From: Tolypothrix campylonemoides VB511288
Lineage (GTDB): Bacteria > Cyanobacteriota > Cyanobacteriia > Cyanobacteriales > Nostocaceae
Reading direction: 5' to 3'
DNA: 58,603 nucleotides
Assembly: GCA_000828075.3 (NCBI GenBank)
Contig: JXCB02000027.1
Coordinates: 112,923 to 171,525, forward strand
Position numbers and translations under genes: made by a program. The notes beneath the pieces are model-generated. The model searched no databases. It had not been told where the DNA came from and saw nothing but the letters and a program-made list of their open reading frames with translations. How positions within the stretch are numbered: position 1 is the first letter of the stretch; each line of letters starts with the position of its first letter. Positions 43,082 to 53,106 of this stretch are shown piece by piece.

Positions 43082-43360
43082 ATGTTTTCCGAACTTTATT
43101 ATGTGCTGCGGTCAAAAGCTGACGGTCGTTATCTCGCAGCTCTTCCCAACCGCGAAGCTTTGGGTTATTTATTATTATTTCGCGAACAGTTTGATGCCCT
43201 GAGCTACCTCAACACTCATGCTGCAGAAGTGGCAAACCGTTTTGCCGTAGAATCTGTTCCAGGTTCTCAAATAGGAGGCTTGCTCAAACGCTGGGGTTTT
43301 AGTGGCGTGGGTATTGTTTCTGACCCGTTATTACCAAAAATAGAATTTTTATCACACTGA
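43082..43360 (+). CDS. Small hypothetical protein
   Basis: 92 aa. MFSELYYVLRSKADGRYLAAL followed by YLLLFREQFDALSYLNTHAAEVANRFAVESVPGSQIGGLLKRWGF. Soluble and compact. I do not recognise a family, but the composition is gene-like. It lies about 90 bp after the permease gene on the same strand and is convergent with the TPR-like gene. Confidence 0.7.
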   Translation: MFSELYYVLRSKADGRYLAALPNREALGYLLLFREQFDALSYLNTHAAEVANRFAVESVPGSQIGGLLKRWGFSGVGIVSDPLLPKIEFLSH

Positions 43361-43452
43361 TGACTCACTGTTTGCTCGTGCATTAGCTAAGCGGCTTTTG
43401 CTCCAGTCGGTAACGCCACCTTCTTACCCCATAACTAGCAGTAGGAACTCAT

Positions 43453-45132
43453 TCACTGCGTCGTACCTTTTGGTGCCATTGACTGAGCAACTTCAAGCGC
43501 TTGATCTAGAATTTTACAGGCTTTGTCTTTATTGGAGGAGCCGAATAGAGAATTATAGCTATTGGTAAGTACAAAAAAGATTTTTTCAATAGGTCCTTTC
43601 TTTTGTTCTCTTGCCAGATATTGTTCTGCGATACGCGTAGCGTCAAGCCTCCGGCTTATCGCCGTTAGGGCTTGAGCTTTGTAACTTTTGTCCGTAATGC
43701 TTTGAGCAAGCGCTTCAGCTTGGTCAAATTTTCCCTGTTTTGCAAACCCACGGGCGATCACGGAGAATCTCCAGTCGTTGTGTGTAGCATCAGGAGGGGG
43801 TTGGATGGAAAGAGTGATTTGTAGCGCACGCTCAGGCTGCCCTATCTCAAGGTAACCGAATGCCACTTCCGACAGCATATCCTTAAAATTCCACTGTTGG
43901 ATAATCTCAAACGCTTGGTCGTACTGTCTGCTGTTTAGATAGTGCCTCGCAATCCCTCTGAAGGTGGCGTCTCGGTTTCCAATCGATGTTGCCAGTTTAA
44001 CCGCTTGGTCAGAGTACCCGGCTTTGCCATAAGCGATCGCAATTCCAAGGAACGCCCGCTTTCTGGCATTCACATTTTCGATGGATCGGGCAATTTGCTG
44101 TGCCTGCTCAAAGTTTCCTAGTTCTGCGTAGGCATGAGCGACCCTAGCTAATGCATCACTTTTGCTTTGGGCTTTGTCAATAGCAATTGCCTGCGCCGCT
44201 TTCTCAGCTTCGGCTAGCGTCGAGAGTGCCTTGTTCTGCTGCTCCAATGCTGCATACTGGGCTGCTGTTTTAATCAGTTGGGTAATTTTATCAAGGGGAA
44301 AGCGCTTGTCTGCAAGCGTCCGTATCTTTGGCAAGGATTGATCTAGAAGCTTGATCGCTCGACGTTCTTGTCCGATGAATGCAAATTGTTTAGCAATCCT
44401 TAGCATTTGAGAGATTTTTATTGAGGCATTTTCGCCCGATTGTGTCTCATCGATAGCAGCACTCTTAAGCGCACCTTCCAGTACTTGAGGTACTTGTTCC
44501 TTTTGTCCAGCTTGATTAAGATGTTCGGCAATTCCAATCAGGGTCATGGTTCTATAAAGGGCATGGTCATTGCCCTGGGCGATCGCCAGCGCTTGGTTCA
44601 AGACCGTAGTTGCCTGCTCATCCTCTCCAGCTTTTGCATAATGCCCCGCAACTTCTGCCATAGTTATAGGAGTGAACACAGGATTGTTTACTCCTGTGAT
44701 GAGCTCGATAGCAAAGCCATAGTACCCAGCCTCTGCGTATTCCTTAGCTCGGTTGAGCAGAGACTCATCCGGAGAAGTTCCGCTACCGCTACAGCCTGTT
44801 GCCGTTTGGCTACGGGCAATGTGGATGGCTTCTTTTAGAAGTTGCTTACCCTTAGCTTCCTGTCCAGCCTGGATATAACCAACAGCCACTTTCACTAAGG
44901 GGTTAGCTTTGAAGCACTCATTGGGATTCGCCTCCGCCAAAGGCAGGACTTGGTTTAAAATCTTGACAGCCTGCTCAGATTTTCCTACCGCTGCATACTG
45001 AAATGCAATATCAGCCAGTATGCCATGTTTTTCAAAGTAGGTTTCTACTGCAAGAACTTGACCCCCTGGAAAGAACGTAGCAATTAGTGCAGTGACAGCT
45101 AAAATATTGAACTGGATTATTCTTCGAGCCAT
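43453..45132 (-). CDS. Exported TPR-like repeat protein
   Basis: 559 aa. The signal peptide (IIQFNILAVTALIATFFPGGQVLA) is followed by about a dozen helical-pair repeats of the pattern AxxYAxxGxxEQAxxxLxQAL (ADIAFQYAAVGKSEQAVKIL, VAGHYAKAGEDEQATTVL, IAIAYGKAGYSDQAVKLA, IARGFAKQGKFDQAEALA). It is a periplasmic or thylakoid-lumen scaffold for unknown partners. Near the C-terminus ALTAI-SRRLDATR-IAEQYLAR contains nine foreign-looking residues encoded by a 27-bp palindromic insert that splits a HIP1 site (43633-43659). Confidence 0.85.
   Translation of the reverse strand: MARRIIQFNILAVTALIATFFPGGQVLAVETYFEKHGILADIAFQYAAVGKSEQAVKILNQVLPLAEANPNECFKANPLVKVAVGYIQAGQEAKGKQLLKEAIHIARSQTATGCSGSGTSPDESLLNRAKEYAEAGYYGFAIELITGVNNPVFTPITMAEVAGHYAKAGEDEQATTVLNQALAIAQGNDHALYRTMTLIGIAEHLNQAGQKEQVPQVLEGALKSAAIDETQSGENASIKISQMLRIAKQFAFIGQERRAIKLLDQSLPKIRTLADKRFPLDKITQLIKTAAQYAALEQQNKALSTLAEAEKAAQAIAIDKAQSKSDALARVAHAYAELGNFEQAQQIARSIENVNARKRAFLGIAIAYGKAGYSDQAVKLATSIGNRDATFRGIARHYLNSRQYDQAFEIIQQWNFKDMLSEVAFGYLEIGQPERALQITLSIQPPPDATHNDWRFSVIARGFAKQGKFDQAEALAQSITDKSYKAQALTAISRRLDATRIAEQYLAREQKKGPIEKIFFVLTNSYNSLFGSSNKDKACKILDQALEVAQSMAPKGTTQ
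43633..43659. repeat. 27-bp palindromic insert splitting a HIP1 site
   Basis: Reading the minus strand, GCGAT is followed by 27 bp containing AAGCCGGAGGCTT (palindromic) and ACGCGT, then CGC. Removing 27 bp restores GCGATCGC and the protein ALTAIAEQYLAR. The insert keeps the frame. Confidence 0.7.
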
Positions 45133-45598
45133 GTTTTTCCCACGTCAACTTTTTGTTGCGCGACTACCCACAGGTGGTTAGCCTTGAACCGGTAAAGTTA
45201 ACGACAGAAATGTTTGGCAGTTTGTGGTGATTTTGTTACAAAAATTTATTTAGCTACTGAGAGTGTTGAAAAACCCAGAGCGATCGCCCTCTCTAACAAC
45301 CTGACTTTTCCCGTTAAGCCTCAACAAGCTTGCTTATAAAGGATTTTGGATAAAGCACAACACATACACTACAGTAATTGAAATTCGGTGTTAAAGGTCA
45401 CAAGCAATTTTGGACTGGTGACAGAAAAATTTTCCGAAGAGTTGAGTTGGGCAATCGTTGATTGAATGAACGTGCTTTTGTCTTTTGGCTATGCTCTAAG
45501 TCTTGTATTTGGCAAGGCACTGTCAGAAATCTTCAATAACTTAACGGGAAAAGCCAGAGTTTGATAAGTTAACAACACAAATTTCTAATTTTTTAATG
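45133..45598. other. Intergenic region with a MITE-like element
   Basis: About 465 bases between the TPR-like gene and tatC, mostly filled by the inverted-repeat element at 45301-45557. Confidence 0.5.
45301..45557. mobile_element. 257-bp MITE-like element with 18-bp terminal inverted repeats
   Basis: CTGACTTTTCCCGTTAAG (45301-45318) is inverted as CTTAACGGGAAAAGCCAG (45540-45557) with one mismatch. The interior has no full gene, but just inside the right end a short frame reads LNERAFVFWLCSKSCIWQG then TVRNLQ-stop, which may be the tail of a lost transposase. Thus it may be an internally deleted insertion sequence. Confidence 0.7.
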
Positions 45599-46408
45599 TT
45601 ATTTTCCTATCAACTTAACTAAACCAATACCACCAAAGTAAAGCCCCAGTACAGCTCCTGCTAAAAGACTTTGGGTGAAGGGGTCAGTTGAAGGTGTGAG
45701 AATTGCTCCTAAAATCACTGCCCCCAAAATCACGTAGCGCCAACCAGAAAGCATTTGTTTAGAAGAAACAATCCCTAAAGCACCAAGTAGCACTTGGATG
45801 ATGGGGATTTGAAATGCTAATCCAGTACTAAAGAGCAGCAACAAGACAAATTCAAAATACTTGTCAATCGACCACAGTTGCTCGACTACGTCTGCACCAT
45901 AGCTGATAAAGAATTTTAAAGCAGCTGGTATCAACAAAAGGTAGGCAAATATTATCCCACCGGCAAACAGAACACTTGACCCCAAAACCACAGGTGCGAG
46001 TAAGCGGCGTTCGCGCCGAGTCAGTCCAGGAAGGACAAACTGGATAATTTGGAATAGCACAAAAGGGCTAGACAATACTAACCCGCTGTAGCCTGCAACT
46101 TTTAAAGAGACAAAGAAATATTCTCCCGGAGCCAGTTGCAGAAACTTTACTCCCTGTGCTGGCACTTCTAGTAGCTGAACAATCGGCTTAACCGCTAAAA
46201 AGCAGCCGATAACACCTACTGCTACAGCAATTAACGAGTAAAAAATCCGCTGTCGCAGCTCCTCTAGGTGGTCGAAAATTGACATTTCGACTTCACCAGG
46301 CAACTCATCAAGAGGATCTATAGGATCTATTTCTGGTTTTGAGTCGCCATGTACTTCAACGTCAATACTAGGAGGAGTTGTTGTGTCTATGTCTTGTGAA
46401 GATGTCAT
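45599..46408 (-). CDS. tatC: Twin-arginine translocase subunit TatC
   Basis: 269 aa. After a 40-residue acidic N-terminal extension, [21 protein letters not shown] is the TatC signature, followed by six membrane segments with [25 protein letters not shown] and [21 protein letters not shown]. It recognises RR signal peptides with TatB in plasma or thylakoid membranes. tatA/B are not adjacent. Confidence 0.96.
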   Translation of the reverse strand: MTSSQDIDTTTPPSIDVEVHGDSKPEIDPIDPLDELPGEVEMSIFDHLEELRQRIFYSLIAVAVGVIGCFLAVKPIVQLLEVPAQGVKFLQLAPGEYFFVSLKVAGYSGLVLSSPFVLFQIIQFVLPGLTRRERRLLAPVVLGSSVLFAGGIIFAYLLLIPAALKFFISYGADVVEQLWSIDKYFEFVLLLLFSTGLAFQIPIIQVLLGALGIVSSKQMLSGWRYVILGAVILGAILTPSTDPFTQSLLAGAVLGLYFGGIGLVKLIGK

Positions 46409-46503
46409 GAGTTAGCTAGAGAGCATCACCTTTTAACCATTGTACTGGGAAGCAGGTGGATGTAGAGACGCTTTCATCTCTAGCGCCTCTGCACTCTTTC
46501 ACA

Positions 46504-48693
46504 TCACTGAAGCGGTAATTCTGGGTGTACAGCCGAATATTTTGATACTATTTGGGAAATTTCCGGGTTGTAAAGTCTCAGGTAATTCCAGTAGTTACCA
46601 AACACCTGACGCACGTAATTTTTGGTTTCATCAAAGGGAATTGATTCTACAAATTCATCTGGGTCTTCCTTAGGCAGAATTGGCAACCACTTGCTAACGT
46701 TACCAGGACCAGCATTGTAACTGGCGATCGCAAGCAGGGAGTTATTGCCATACTGCTGATGAGTGTGATCCAAATACCAAGTTCCCAGCATGATGTTGTT
46801 GTTGGGGTTTTGTAAATCAATTTTTTTGGAATCGAACTTAATTTGTGGGGCAATCCATTTAGCTGTATTTGGTAGTACCTGCATTAAACCAGTCGCACCA
46901 GCTGTGGAACGAACTTTTGTCTCAAACCGCGACTCCTGACGTATAAGGGCAGTAACGAGCAAGGGGTTAAGTTGACGTTTTTCGGACCATGTCTCAATTT
47001 CCTTGAGATAGGGAAAGGGATAACGCGCCTGCCAGTAAGTGATTTGTTTACTTAAACCTTGATATTCAGCTTGTTCTTGCGGCGTTTCTCGGTCTTCCAA
47101 TTTGGAAATTTGATCAATTCCCTTGATATTTTCTCCTTTTGCCAACTGCATTAACCCGTCGGTAAATTCCTCTGCGACTGTTGGCTGCATTTTGTTCTGA
47201 AATTCGGTCTGCCATTGCAACCAAGCATCCCGGTCTTGACCAAGTAAGTACAATTCTTTAAAAGTTTCCGAACCAGCAGTTGGTAACGGACGCTGGATTG
47301 GGACGACCTGTGGGTTCATCTTACGCACTGTGTTGAAATTGCCAACATTGAGTCCCAAGGTTGCCGCTGCTCGCCACGCATAATAAGAGTAGGGAAAATT
47401 GCTGATTGTATACTCATAAGCTTGTTTTGCCTCTTGGTTTTTCCCTAGTTTGGTTGCCCATTTTGCAACCCAAAAGCTGGCTCTGGGAGCCAAAATACTG
47501 TTGGGGTTATTTTTGGGAATCGGTTCTGCCCATTGCCATGCACCTTTATAGTCTTTTGCCTTCGCTTTTTGTTGTGCCATTTTCCAGCGATACTCTGCGG
47601 CTTCCTCAGAACTGCCATACTTGGTAAGAAGGAGCTTCAGAGCTTCAGAGGCTGCTTTTTGATCTTGAGTTTGAAGAATTTTGATTTTTTCTACCAGCGC
47701 TGTACCTGCTTTGTCAGGAAATTTACTAATGACCTGGTTGAGATAGGGCAGGGCGTCTTTGCGTACTGTTGCCATTTCTGCTAAACGCATCAAAGCAGTG
47801 CCACTTTCTTTTGCATCCGGAAATGTTTTCACCAGTTGTTGATACATGACAACGGCTTCTGGTCGTTTTCCGCCTACCTGCAATCCCCGTGCAACGCGGT
47901 AATAGTTTTGGGGTGTGCGATTCGCTTTGGCATATGCTGTCGCCGCTTTAGCAAATTCACTGTTTTCCCAGTAAGCGGTACCAATGATTTCCCATTCTTC
48001 AGGTTTTAAGGTGGAGTTGTTTGCTAGCTGATCTAATACAGGAACAATTCCTAGTTGGTCATAAGCGTATTTAGCCAAGACTAACTGTAATTGCGGCTGA
48101 TTAGGATTTTCCTGCAATCGCTTACGGATAATTTCCCAAGTTAGGGGATGCGAAGGAAATTCCGCGATCGCTTTGTCCTGATACTCTGGTAGGGCAATCA
48201 AATACAAAGCTTTCGCAGCTGCTGCTTGTTTCGGGTACTCTTTCACCACTTTCTGCCTCAGATCCGAGGCTTTGCCTTCTTCTCCTAAAAGTTCCTCTGC
48301 TTGCGCCTGCCTAAGCAACACATAAGGCGCAAGCAGTGGGTAATCTTTCTCTAGTCCTTTTAGTAACTCAAGTGCAGGTTTAGCTTGCTTCCTTTCAATT
48401 AAGTCACTTGCTAAAAGATAACGAGCGCGATTTCGATCTGCTGATTTTGCCCCCTCCTTGAGTGCTTCTAATTTTGCAGCACGTTCTTGTGGAGATTGTG
48501 ACACCAAGGCAAAAACCGATGATTTAGCTTTGCTTTCTTCCGAAAGCTGTTCAGGCTGAATCTTACGTGGTTTAAGCCATTGTCCTATGGATTTTCCTAT
48601 CTCGGGAGCTGACACGATTGCCCCAGCTAAAAAGGCACACAGCCCTGCACCCGCTATTAGAGAAATATGCTTTGTCTGTAGCTTCTTCAGCAT
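46504..48693 (-). CDS. slt: Soluble lytic murein transglycosylase
   Basis: 729 aa from the ATG at 48693; a TTG 15 bases earlier is possible. A signal/anchor helix (LIAGAGLCAFLAGAIVSA) precedes a long superhelical TPR-like region (about 70-540: EKDYPLLAPYVLLRQAQAEE, YYRVARGLQVGGKRPEAVVM and others). The C-terminal lytic transglycosylase domain has the catalytic Glu in ALIRQESRFETKV, plus GATGLMQVLP, NIMLGTWYLD and ASYNAGPGNVSKW. It cleaves glycan strands to 1,6-anhydro products in the periplasm. Confidence 0.94.
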   Translation of the reverse strand: MLKKLQTKHISLIAGAGLCAFLAGAIVSAPEIGKSIGQWLKPRKIQPEQLSEESKAKSSVFALVSQSPQERAAKLEALKEGAKSADRNRARYLLASDLIERKQAKPALELLKGLEKDYPLLAPYVLLRQAQAEELLGEEGKASDLRQKVVKEYPKQAAAAKALYLIALPEYQDKAIAEFPSHPLTWEIIRKRLQENPNQPQLQLVLAKYAYDQLGIVPVLDQLANNSTLKPEEWEIIGTAYWENSEFAKAATAYAKANRTPQNYYRVARGLQVGGKRPEAVVMYQQLVKTFPDAKESGTALMRLAEMATVRKDALPYLNQVISKFPDKAGTALVEKIKILQTQDQKAASEALKLLLTKYGSSEEAAEYRWKMAQQKAKAKDYKGAWQWAEPIPKNNPNSILAPRASFWVAKWATKLGKNQEAKQAYEYTISNFPYSYYAWRAAATLGLNVGNFNTVRKMNPQVVPIQRPLPTAGSETFKELYLLGQDRDAWLQWQTEFQNKMQPTVAEEFTDGLMQLAKGENIKGIDQISKLEDRETPQEQAEYQGLSKQITYWQARYPFPYLKEIETWSEKRQLNPLLVTALIRQESRFETKVRSTAGATGLMQVLPNTAKWIAPQIKFDSKKIDLQNPNNNIMLGTWYLDHTHQQYGNNSLLAIASYNAGPGNVSKWLPILPKEDPDEFVESIPFDETKNYVRQVFGNYWNYLRLYNPEISQIVSKYSAVHPELPLQ

Positions 48694-49343
48694 CGATTCC
48701 CGCTGCAAATTTCACATGAATTTCTTGCCACTTTAGCATTACTAGTGGTCAACGTCGTCAGTTTTAACTTTTGTATTTTTAATGTTGGGGATCGATAAGA
48801 TGTCAATCTCAAATCCGAACTTATCATTGGCACTTTGTTAAGGTAGATAATCTTTGTTATATCTCATAAAACAAAGACATATTACTCCAACTATCAAATC
48901 CATGTTTATCAAGATAAACACTGAATTAAGTTCTTTTAATGTATTTTATATAACAAATATAAAATCTAAAAAATAGAGGATAACTTTATAAATTAAACAG
49001 CTTTTATAGAAATACTAGTACAAAAAAGTACAATTATTTTGTCAAATATGCTGTTAATAGTTAAGTCTTTGGATAAACCTTTATTTGCACGTTTATCCTC
49101 CTAATGGTAGATGCCAGCAAGATATAGGTGTCAATATCAATATATTCTTTCACCATAGTATTTTAGAGACTTTGGTGAGCGATCGCGCAAGCGATATTTT
49201 TGACTTTGTTTCGTCTAAATACAAATGACTAAAACAGTCCAAAGTAGCGAGTGTTGAGTCCGTAGTAGAATAAAGGAAGCTTGGAAAAAGTTAATTGGAA
49301 CTTATCGCTTAGGAGTTAGCACTAAATTGGTTTTGCTCACAAT
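48694..49343. other. Intergenic region
   Basis: About 650 bases, AT-rich around 48880-49080. A GCGATCGCGCAAGCGATATT motif lies near 49180. No gene, RNA or terminator recognised. Confidence 0.45.
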
Positions 49344-50603
49344 TTACTGCTGTGCTAATTTCGGAACCCGCCCCTTCAAACCGATCATCAGCTTCAGAGA
49401 AAATATTTTGACCACAGGTACTCGACGCATGATCCATAATGCGAGGCGGCGAACTACAACAATTGGCAAGATGTTATTAGAAAACATTCGGTCTAACAAA
49501 TCAGTGAAACCTAAAATTGTCAAGTTCTCCCGCTTACGCCAGCGTTCGTAATGTTTGAGGATTTGAATGTTACCAATATCTTCACCTTTGGCGTGAGCGT
49601 CTTGCAACACTTGTGCCAAAGCAGCAACATCGCGAATGCCTAAATTTAAACCTTGTCCGCCGACAGGATGGCAATTGTGCGCGGCATCACCAACTAAAGC
49701 GAGTCGGTGGAGAACATAGCGATCGCTTTGCATGAGTTGGACTTGAAAAATAAAGCGATCGCCCAATAATTCTAACTTGCCCATCTGATTGCCATAACGC
49801 GCTTGTAATTCTGCTAAAAATTGCTGATCATCCAAAGCGCACAAAGCTTTTGCTTCTTCATGAGGGGCAGTCCAGACAATCCGGCAACGGTTTCCTGGCA
49901 AAGGTAAAATGGCAAACGGACCGCTTGACTGAAATTTTTCGTATGCTGTGTTGTTGTGGGATTTTTCTGGTTTGACAAAGGCAACAATACAAGATTGCCA
50001 ATATTTCCAACCGTGGGTTTTAATTCCAGCAGCTTGACGAATACGGGAACGTGAACCATCTGCAGCTACCACTAATTTAGTGCGAACCGTCTGCATTTGG
50101 TCTGCAAATTTCATCTCTATCGTCACCACATCCTGCTGATACTGAATATTCACCACTTCTGCAGGACATAAATATGTGACATGAGAACAATCTTTGACAA
50201 ACTCCTGTAAAGGATGCAACAGTGCTTGGTGTTCCCCCACATAACCTAAATCTTGTGCGTTTATATCCCCGGTTTCCCATTCCACCACACCGGGATAATC
50301 ACCATCTGAAAGACGCACACGGCGGTAAGTCTCGATGTTGGGCAATATTTTGTCCCAAATTCCAATTCCTTGATATATCAGCGCCGAAAGCATATGCACT
50401 GCGTAAGCTTGCCCTTTGGCGACTGCTGCTGATTCTACTTTTGCCTCCACCAGCAGCACACTTAAGCCGGAATCTTTCAATGCAGAGGCTAAAGTTAAGC
50501 CAACTATCCCGCCGCCGACAATAACCAAATCATAATCATATCCCCGCTGATATGTTGATGTTTGGGGAGCGTTAAAGGTTTGAGAAAGCTGCGGTTGCGC
50601 CAT
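49344..50603 (-). CDS. UbiH/COQ6-type FAD-dependent hydroxylase
   Basis: 419 aa. FAD fold VIVGGGIVGLTLASALKDSG (about 29-48), the DG motif VVAADGSRSRIRQ, and the second FAD motif LALVGDAAHNCHPVGGQGLNLGIRDV, all typical of UbiH/Coq6 aromatic hydroxylases. In cyanobacteria these enzymes are suspected in plastoquinone or other quinone ring hydroxylation; the substrate cannot be fixed from sequence. The C-terminal helix (IVVRRLALWIMRRVPVVKIF) may contact the membrane. Its promoter would lie in the short gap to yebC. Confidence 0.9.
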   Translation of the reverse strand: MAQPQLSQTFNAPQTSTYQRGYDYDLVIVGGGIVGLTLASALKDSGLSVLLVEAKVESAAVAKGQAYAVHMLSALIYQGIGIWDKILPNIETYRRVRLSDGDYPGVVEWETGDINAQDLGYVGEHQALLHPLQEFVKDCSHVTYLCPAEVVNIQYQQDVVTIEMKFADQMQTVRTKLVVAADGSRSRIRQAAGIKTHGWKYWQSCIVAFVKPEKSHNNTAYEKFQSSGPFAILPLPGNRCRIVWTAPHEEAKALCALDDQQFLAELQARYGNQMGKLELLGDRFIFQVQLMQSDRYVLHRLALVGDAAHNCHPVGGQGLNLGIRDVAALAQVLQDAHAKGEDIGNIQILKHYERWRKRENLTILGFTDLLDRMFSNNILPIVVVRRLALWIMRRVPVVKIFSLKLMIGLKGRVPKLAQQ

Positions 50604-50765
50604 TGTTAAGATAAATTACAGCGTTTTCATTCTTATTTTGACGCAAGCAGCCGTTGGAGAGCAAGTTGAGGGGGGCAGATGGACGGACGACAGAGGCGTT
50701 ACAAATAACTTATGAGAATAATTCAAGCTTAAGAGTATACAGACACTTTTGACTCTTAACTACTT

Positions 50766-51521
50766 TCAAGCCATCACAGCCATTAGTTGTTCTGACATAT
50801 CAAAATTTGCCGTGACATTTTGTACATCATCTAAACCTTCTAGAGTGTCTATTAACTTCAAAAGCGATCGCGCCTGATCTGGGTCACTGACTTCTACACT
50901 ATTACTAGGAATCCAGCGCAATTCGGCATCACTCACCTTAAAGCCTTTGTCTTTCAGGGTTTGGCTGAGGTTCTCTAAATCAGCTACTTCGGTAAACACC
51001 TCAGCAGTTTGTTCCTGTGTCATCTCATAAGACTCGGCGCCACCTTCGAGAGATGCTTCTAAAAGCTGTTCTTCATCATTAACTCCCTCAACAGTACAAA
51101 CGCCCTTTTGGGAGAACATCCAGCTGACACAACCTGTTTCACCAAGATTACCACCGTTTTTACTAAAGGCAGCACGCAAGTCAGCAGCAGTACGATTGCG
51201 GTTATCTGTTAGGGCTTCAACAAGGATAGCAACACCTCCAGGACCGTAACCTTCATAACGAATAGCTTCTAAACTAGAGGACTCGCCTGAGAGTGTACCT
51301 GCACCTTTGGCGATCGCTCTTTCTATATTCTCATTAGGAAGACCCGCCGCCTTAGCTTTTTCAATTGCCGTACGAAGTTGAAAATTTCCAGCAGGATCTG
51401 GAACGCCACTTCTAGCCGCCACAATAATCGCACGGGACCACTGGGTAAAAGTCTTACCTTTTTTTGCATCTACTACCGCTTTTTGGCGCTTAATATTTGC
51501 CCATTTACTGTGTCCTGCCAT
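50766..51521 (-). CDS. yebC: YebC/PmpR-family protein
   Basis: 251 aa, standard length. [30 protein letters not shown] and [16 protein letters not shown] are family signatures, as are [23 protein letters not shown] and the [19 protein letters not shown] block. Members are described as DNA-binding regulators and, for YebC1-type proteins, as ribosome-associated translation factors for proline-rich stretches. The sequence does not decide between the two. Confidence 0.95.
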   Translation of the reverse strand: MAGHSKWANIKRQKAVVDAKKGKTFTQWSRAIIVAARSGVPDPAGNFQLRTAIEKAKAAGLPNENIERAIAKGAGTLSGESSSLEAIRYEGYGPGGVAILVEALTDNRNRTAADLRAAFSKNGGNLGETGCVSWMFSQKGVCTVEGVNDEEQLLEASLEGGAESYEMTQEQTAEVFTEVADLENLSQTLKDKGFKVSDAELRWIPSNSVEVSDPDQARSLLKLIDTLEGLDDVQNVTANFDMSEQLMAVMA

Positions 51522-51610
51522 ATTCGGAGATTAATAATGCTATCTACTTACAAGATACGATATAGCTTTGCGCGAGATTCAAAAATAATATTGTACTTTA
51601 CAGCACCCAA

Positions 51611-52933
51611 ATGAAATTCATTAAACTTCCTACTTACTCTTTCCTGAGAGCAAGGTTATTGATTTTACTCATAGTGGGCATTTTGATTTTGACTGGATGT
51701 CAAGCTTTACCAAAAGGCAAGAACACAGATCAAGTGATTCATTTGACCTTATGGCAGGGGGTAAATCCGCCGCCAAATCGAGATGTCTTGCAAAAGCTGG
51801 TAGATCGATTTAATCAAACCCATTCAAATATCCAAGTGGAATCGCTTTATGTGGGACAACCAGATCAGCAAATGCCAAAGATTTTAGCAGCGGTGGTAGG
51901 AAATGCACCTCCTGATTTGTTGTGGTATAACCCAGCAATTGGCGGTCAACTCGTGGAATTGAATGCCTTGATACCTTTAGATGAAATGTTAGCATCACCA
52001 GTCAAAGAAGATATTGACCCTGCTTTGTTTCAGTCGATGGAATACAAGGGAAAAATTTGGTCTGTACCATTTGCTACAAATAATGTTGGTATTTACTACC
52101 GACCGAGTTTGTTTCAAGCAGCAGGAATTACTGAATTACCTCGCACTTGGGAAGAGTTACGCCAAGTTGCTAAAAAATTGACTCGTGATACAAATGGTGA
52201 CGGAAGTATAGACCAACACGGCATATTTCTGCCTTTAGGAAAGGGAGAATTCTCGGTGTTTGTTTGGTTACCATTTATGTGGAGTGGCGGCGGTGAGTTG
52301 GTGAGTGGTGACACGCAACAAGCTGCAGCAGTGAAATTAATAGATAATAAAGGTGCGATCGCTGCTTTGCAATTGTGGCGCGATTTAATTACTGATGGTT
52401 CAGTAATTTTATCTGGACCAGAACGAGGTTATGAAACAGATAATTTCATTGCTGGTAAGGTAGCAATGCAAATAACAGGTCCTTGGACTCTAGGATATTT
52501 GCAACAAGATATTCCCAACGGAGATTTTGCTGTTTTTCCAATTCCTGTTGGTGAACGTCCTGCTACTAGCACTGGTGGTGAAAATCTGTTCCTGTTTAAA
52601 ACGACTCCCCAAAGGGAAAAAGCAGCATTTACTTTTGCAGAATATGTCTTGAGTGAAGAATTTCAGACAGAATGGGCGCTGGGAACTGGATATTTACCTG
52701 CGAATCTGAAGTCGCGTCAAAATCCGAAATATTTAGCATATGTTGAGAAACAACCAGCAGTGAAAGTGTTTTTGGATCAGGCAAAATACGGGCGCAGTCG
52801 TCCTATTTTTCCAGGTTATAATCGGGTTTCAGAAAATATCGGGCGAGCGTTGGAATCTGTGATGTTGGGGAAAACTACGCCTCAAGAAGCACTTAAACAA
52901 TCTCAGCAGCGCTTGGATTTGATTTTTAAGTAG
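51611..52933 (+). CDS. ABC transporter sugar-type substrate-binding lipoprotein
   Basis: 440 aa. The signal sequence ends at the lipobox LILTGCQ. The solute-binding family 1 pattern is present: VIHLTLWQGVNPPPN, LVDRFNQTHSNIQVE, DLLWYNPAIGGQL, GKIWSVPFATNNVGIYYRPSLFQAAGI-ELPRTWEEL, GKVAMQITGPWTLGYL and FPIPVGERPATSTGGENL. It likely binds a sugar or polyol in the periplasm. No permease or ATPase neighbours, so the substrate is unknown. Confidence 0.92.
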   Translation: MKFIKLPTYSFLRARLLILLIVGILILTGCQALPKGKNTDQVIHLTLWQGVNPPPNRDVLQKLVDRFNQTHSNIQVESLYVGQPDQQMPKILAAVVGNAPPDLLWYNPAIGGQLVELNALIPLDEMLASPVKEDIDPALFQSMEYKGKIWSVPFATNNVGIYYRPSLFQAAGITELPRTWEELRQVAKKLTRDTNGDGSIDQHGIFLPLGKGEFSVFVWLPFMWSGGGELVSGDTQQAAAVKLIDNKGAIAALQLWRDLITDGSVILSGPERGYETDNFIAGKVAMQITGPWTLGYLQQDIPNGDFAVFPIPVGERPATSTGGENLFLFKTTPQREKAAFTFAEYVLSEEFQTEWALGTGYLPANLKSRQNPKYLAYVEKQPAVKVFLDQAKYGRSRPIFPGYNRVSENIGRALESVMLGKTTPQEALKQSQQRLDLIFK

Positions 52934-52959
52934 ATATTAGGTAATAAATTTTTTGTTGG

Positions 52960-53004
52960 AACCGCAGATGGACGCAGATAAATTATCTGTGTCCATCTGT
53001 GGTT
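52960..53004. repeat. Near-perfect 21-bp inverted repeat
   Basis: AACCGCAGATGGACGCAGATA (in two parts: 52960-52969 and 52970-52980) is mirrored by TATCTGTGTCCATCTGTGGTT across AAT, with two mismatches that become G-U pairs in RNA. It lies just after the binding-protein gene. It could be part of the gene end or a dispersed palindrome. Confidence 0.75.
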
Positions 53005-53050
53005 TTATATTTAACAAATTGGCTTTCACTTGTGAACATTGACCTTATTC

Positions 53051-53092
53051 AGATCCCCGACTTCTTAAAGAAGTCGGGGATCTTGTTTTTTT
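53051..53092 (+). terminator. Rho-independent terminator
   Basis: A 16-bp perfect stem (AGATCCCCGACTTCTT and its complement, 53051-53083) is followed by TGTTTTTTT. It lies 118 bp after the binding-protein gene. A sister palindrome with one changed base pair lies at 55138-55170. Confidence 0.85.
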
Positions 53093-53106
53093 ACAAATCA
53101 TTTAGT

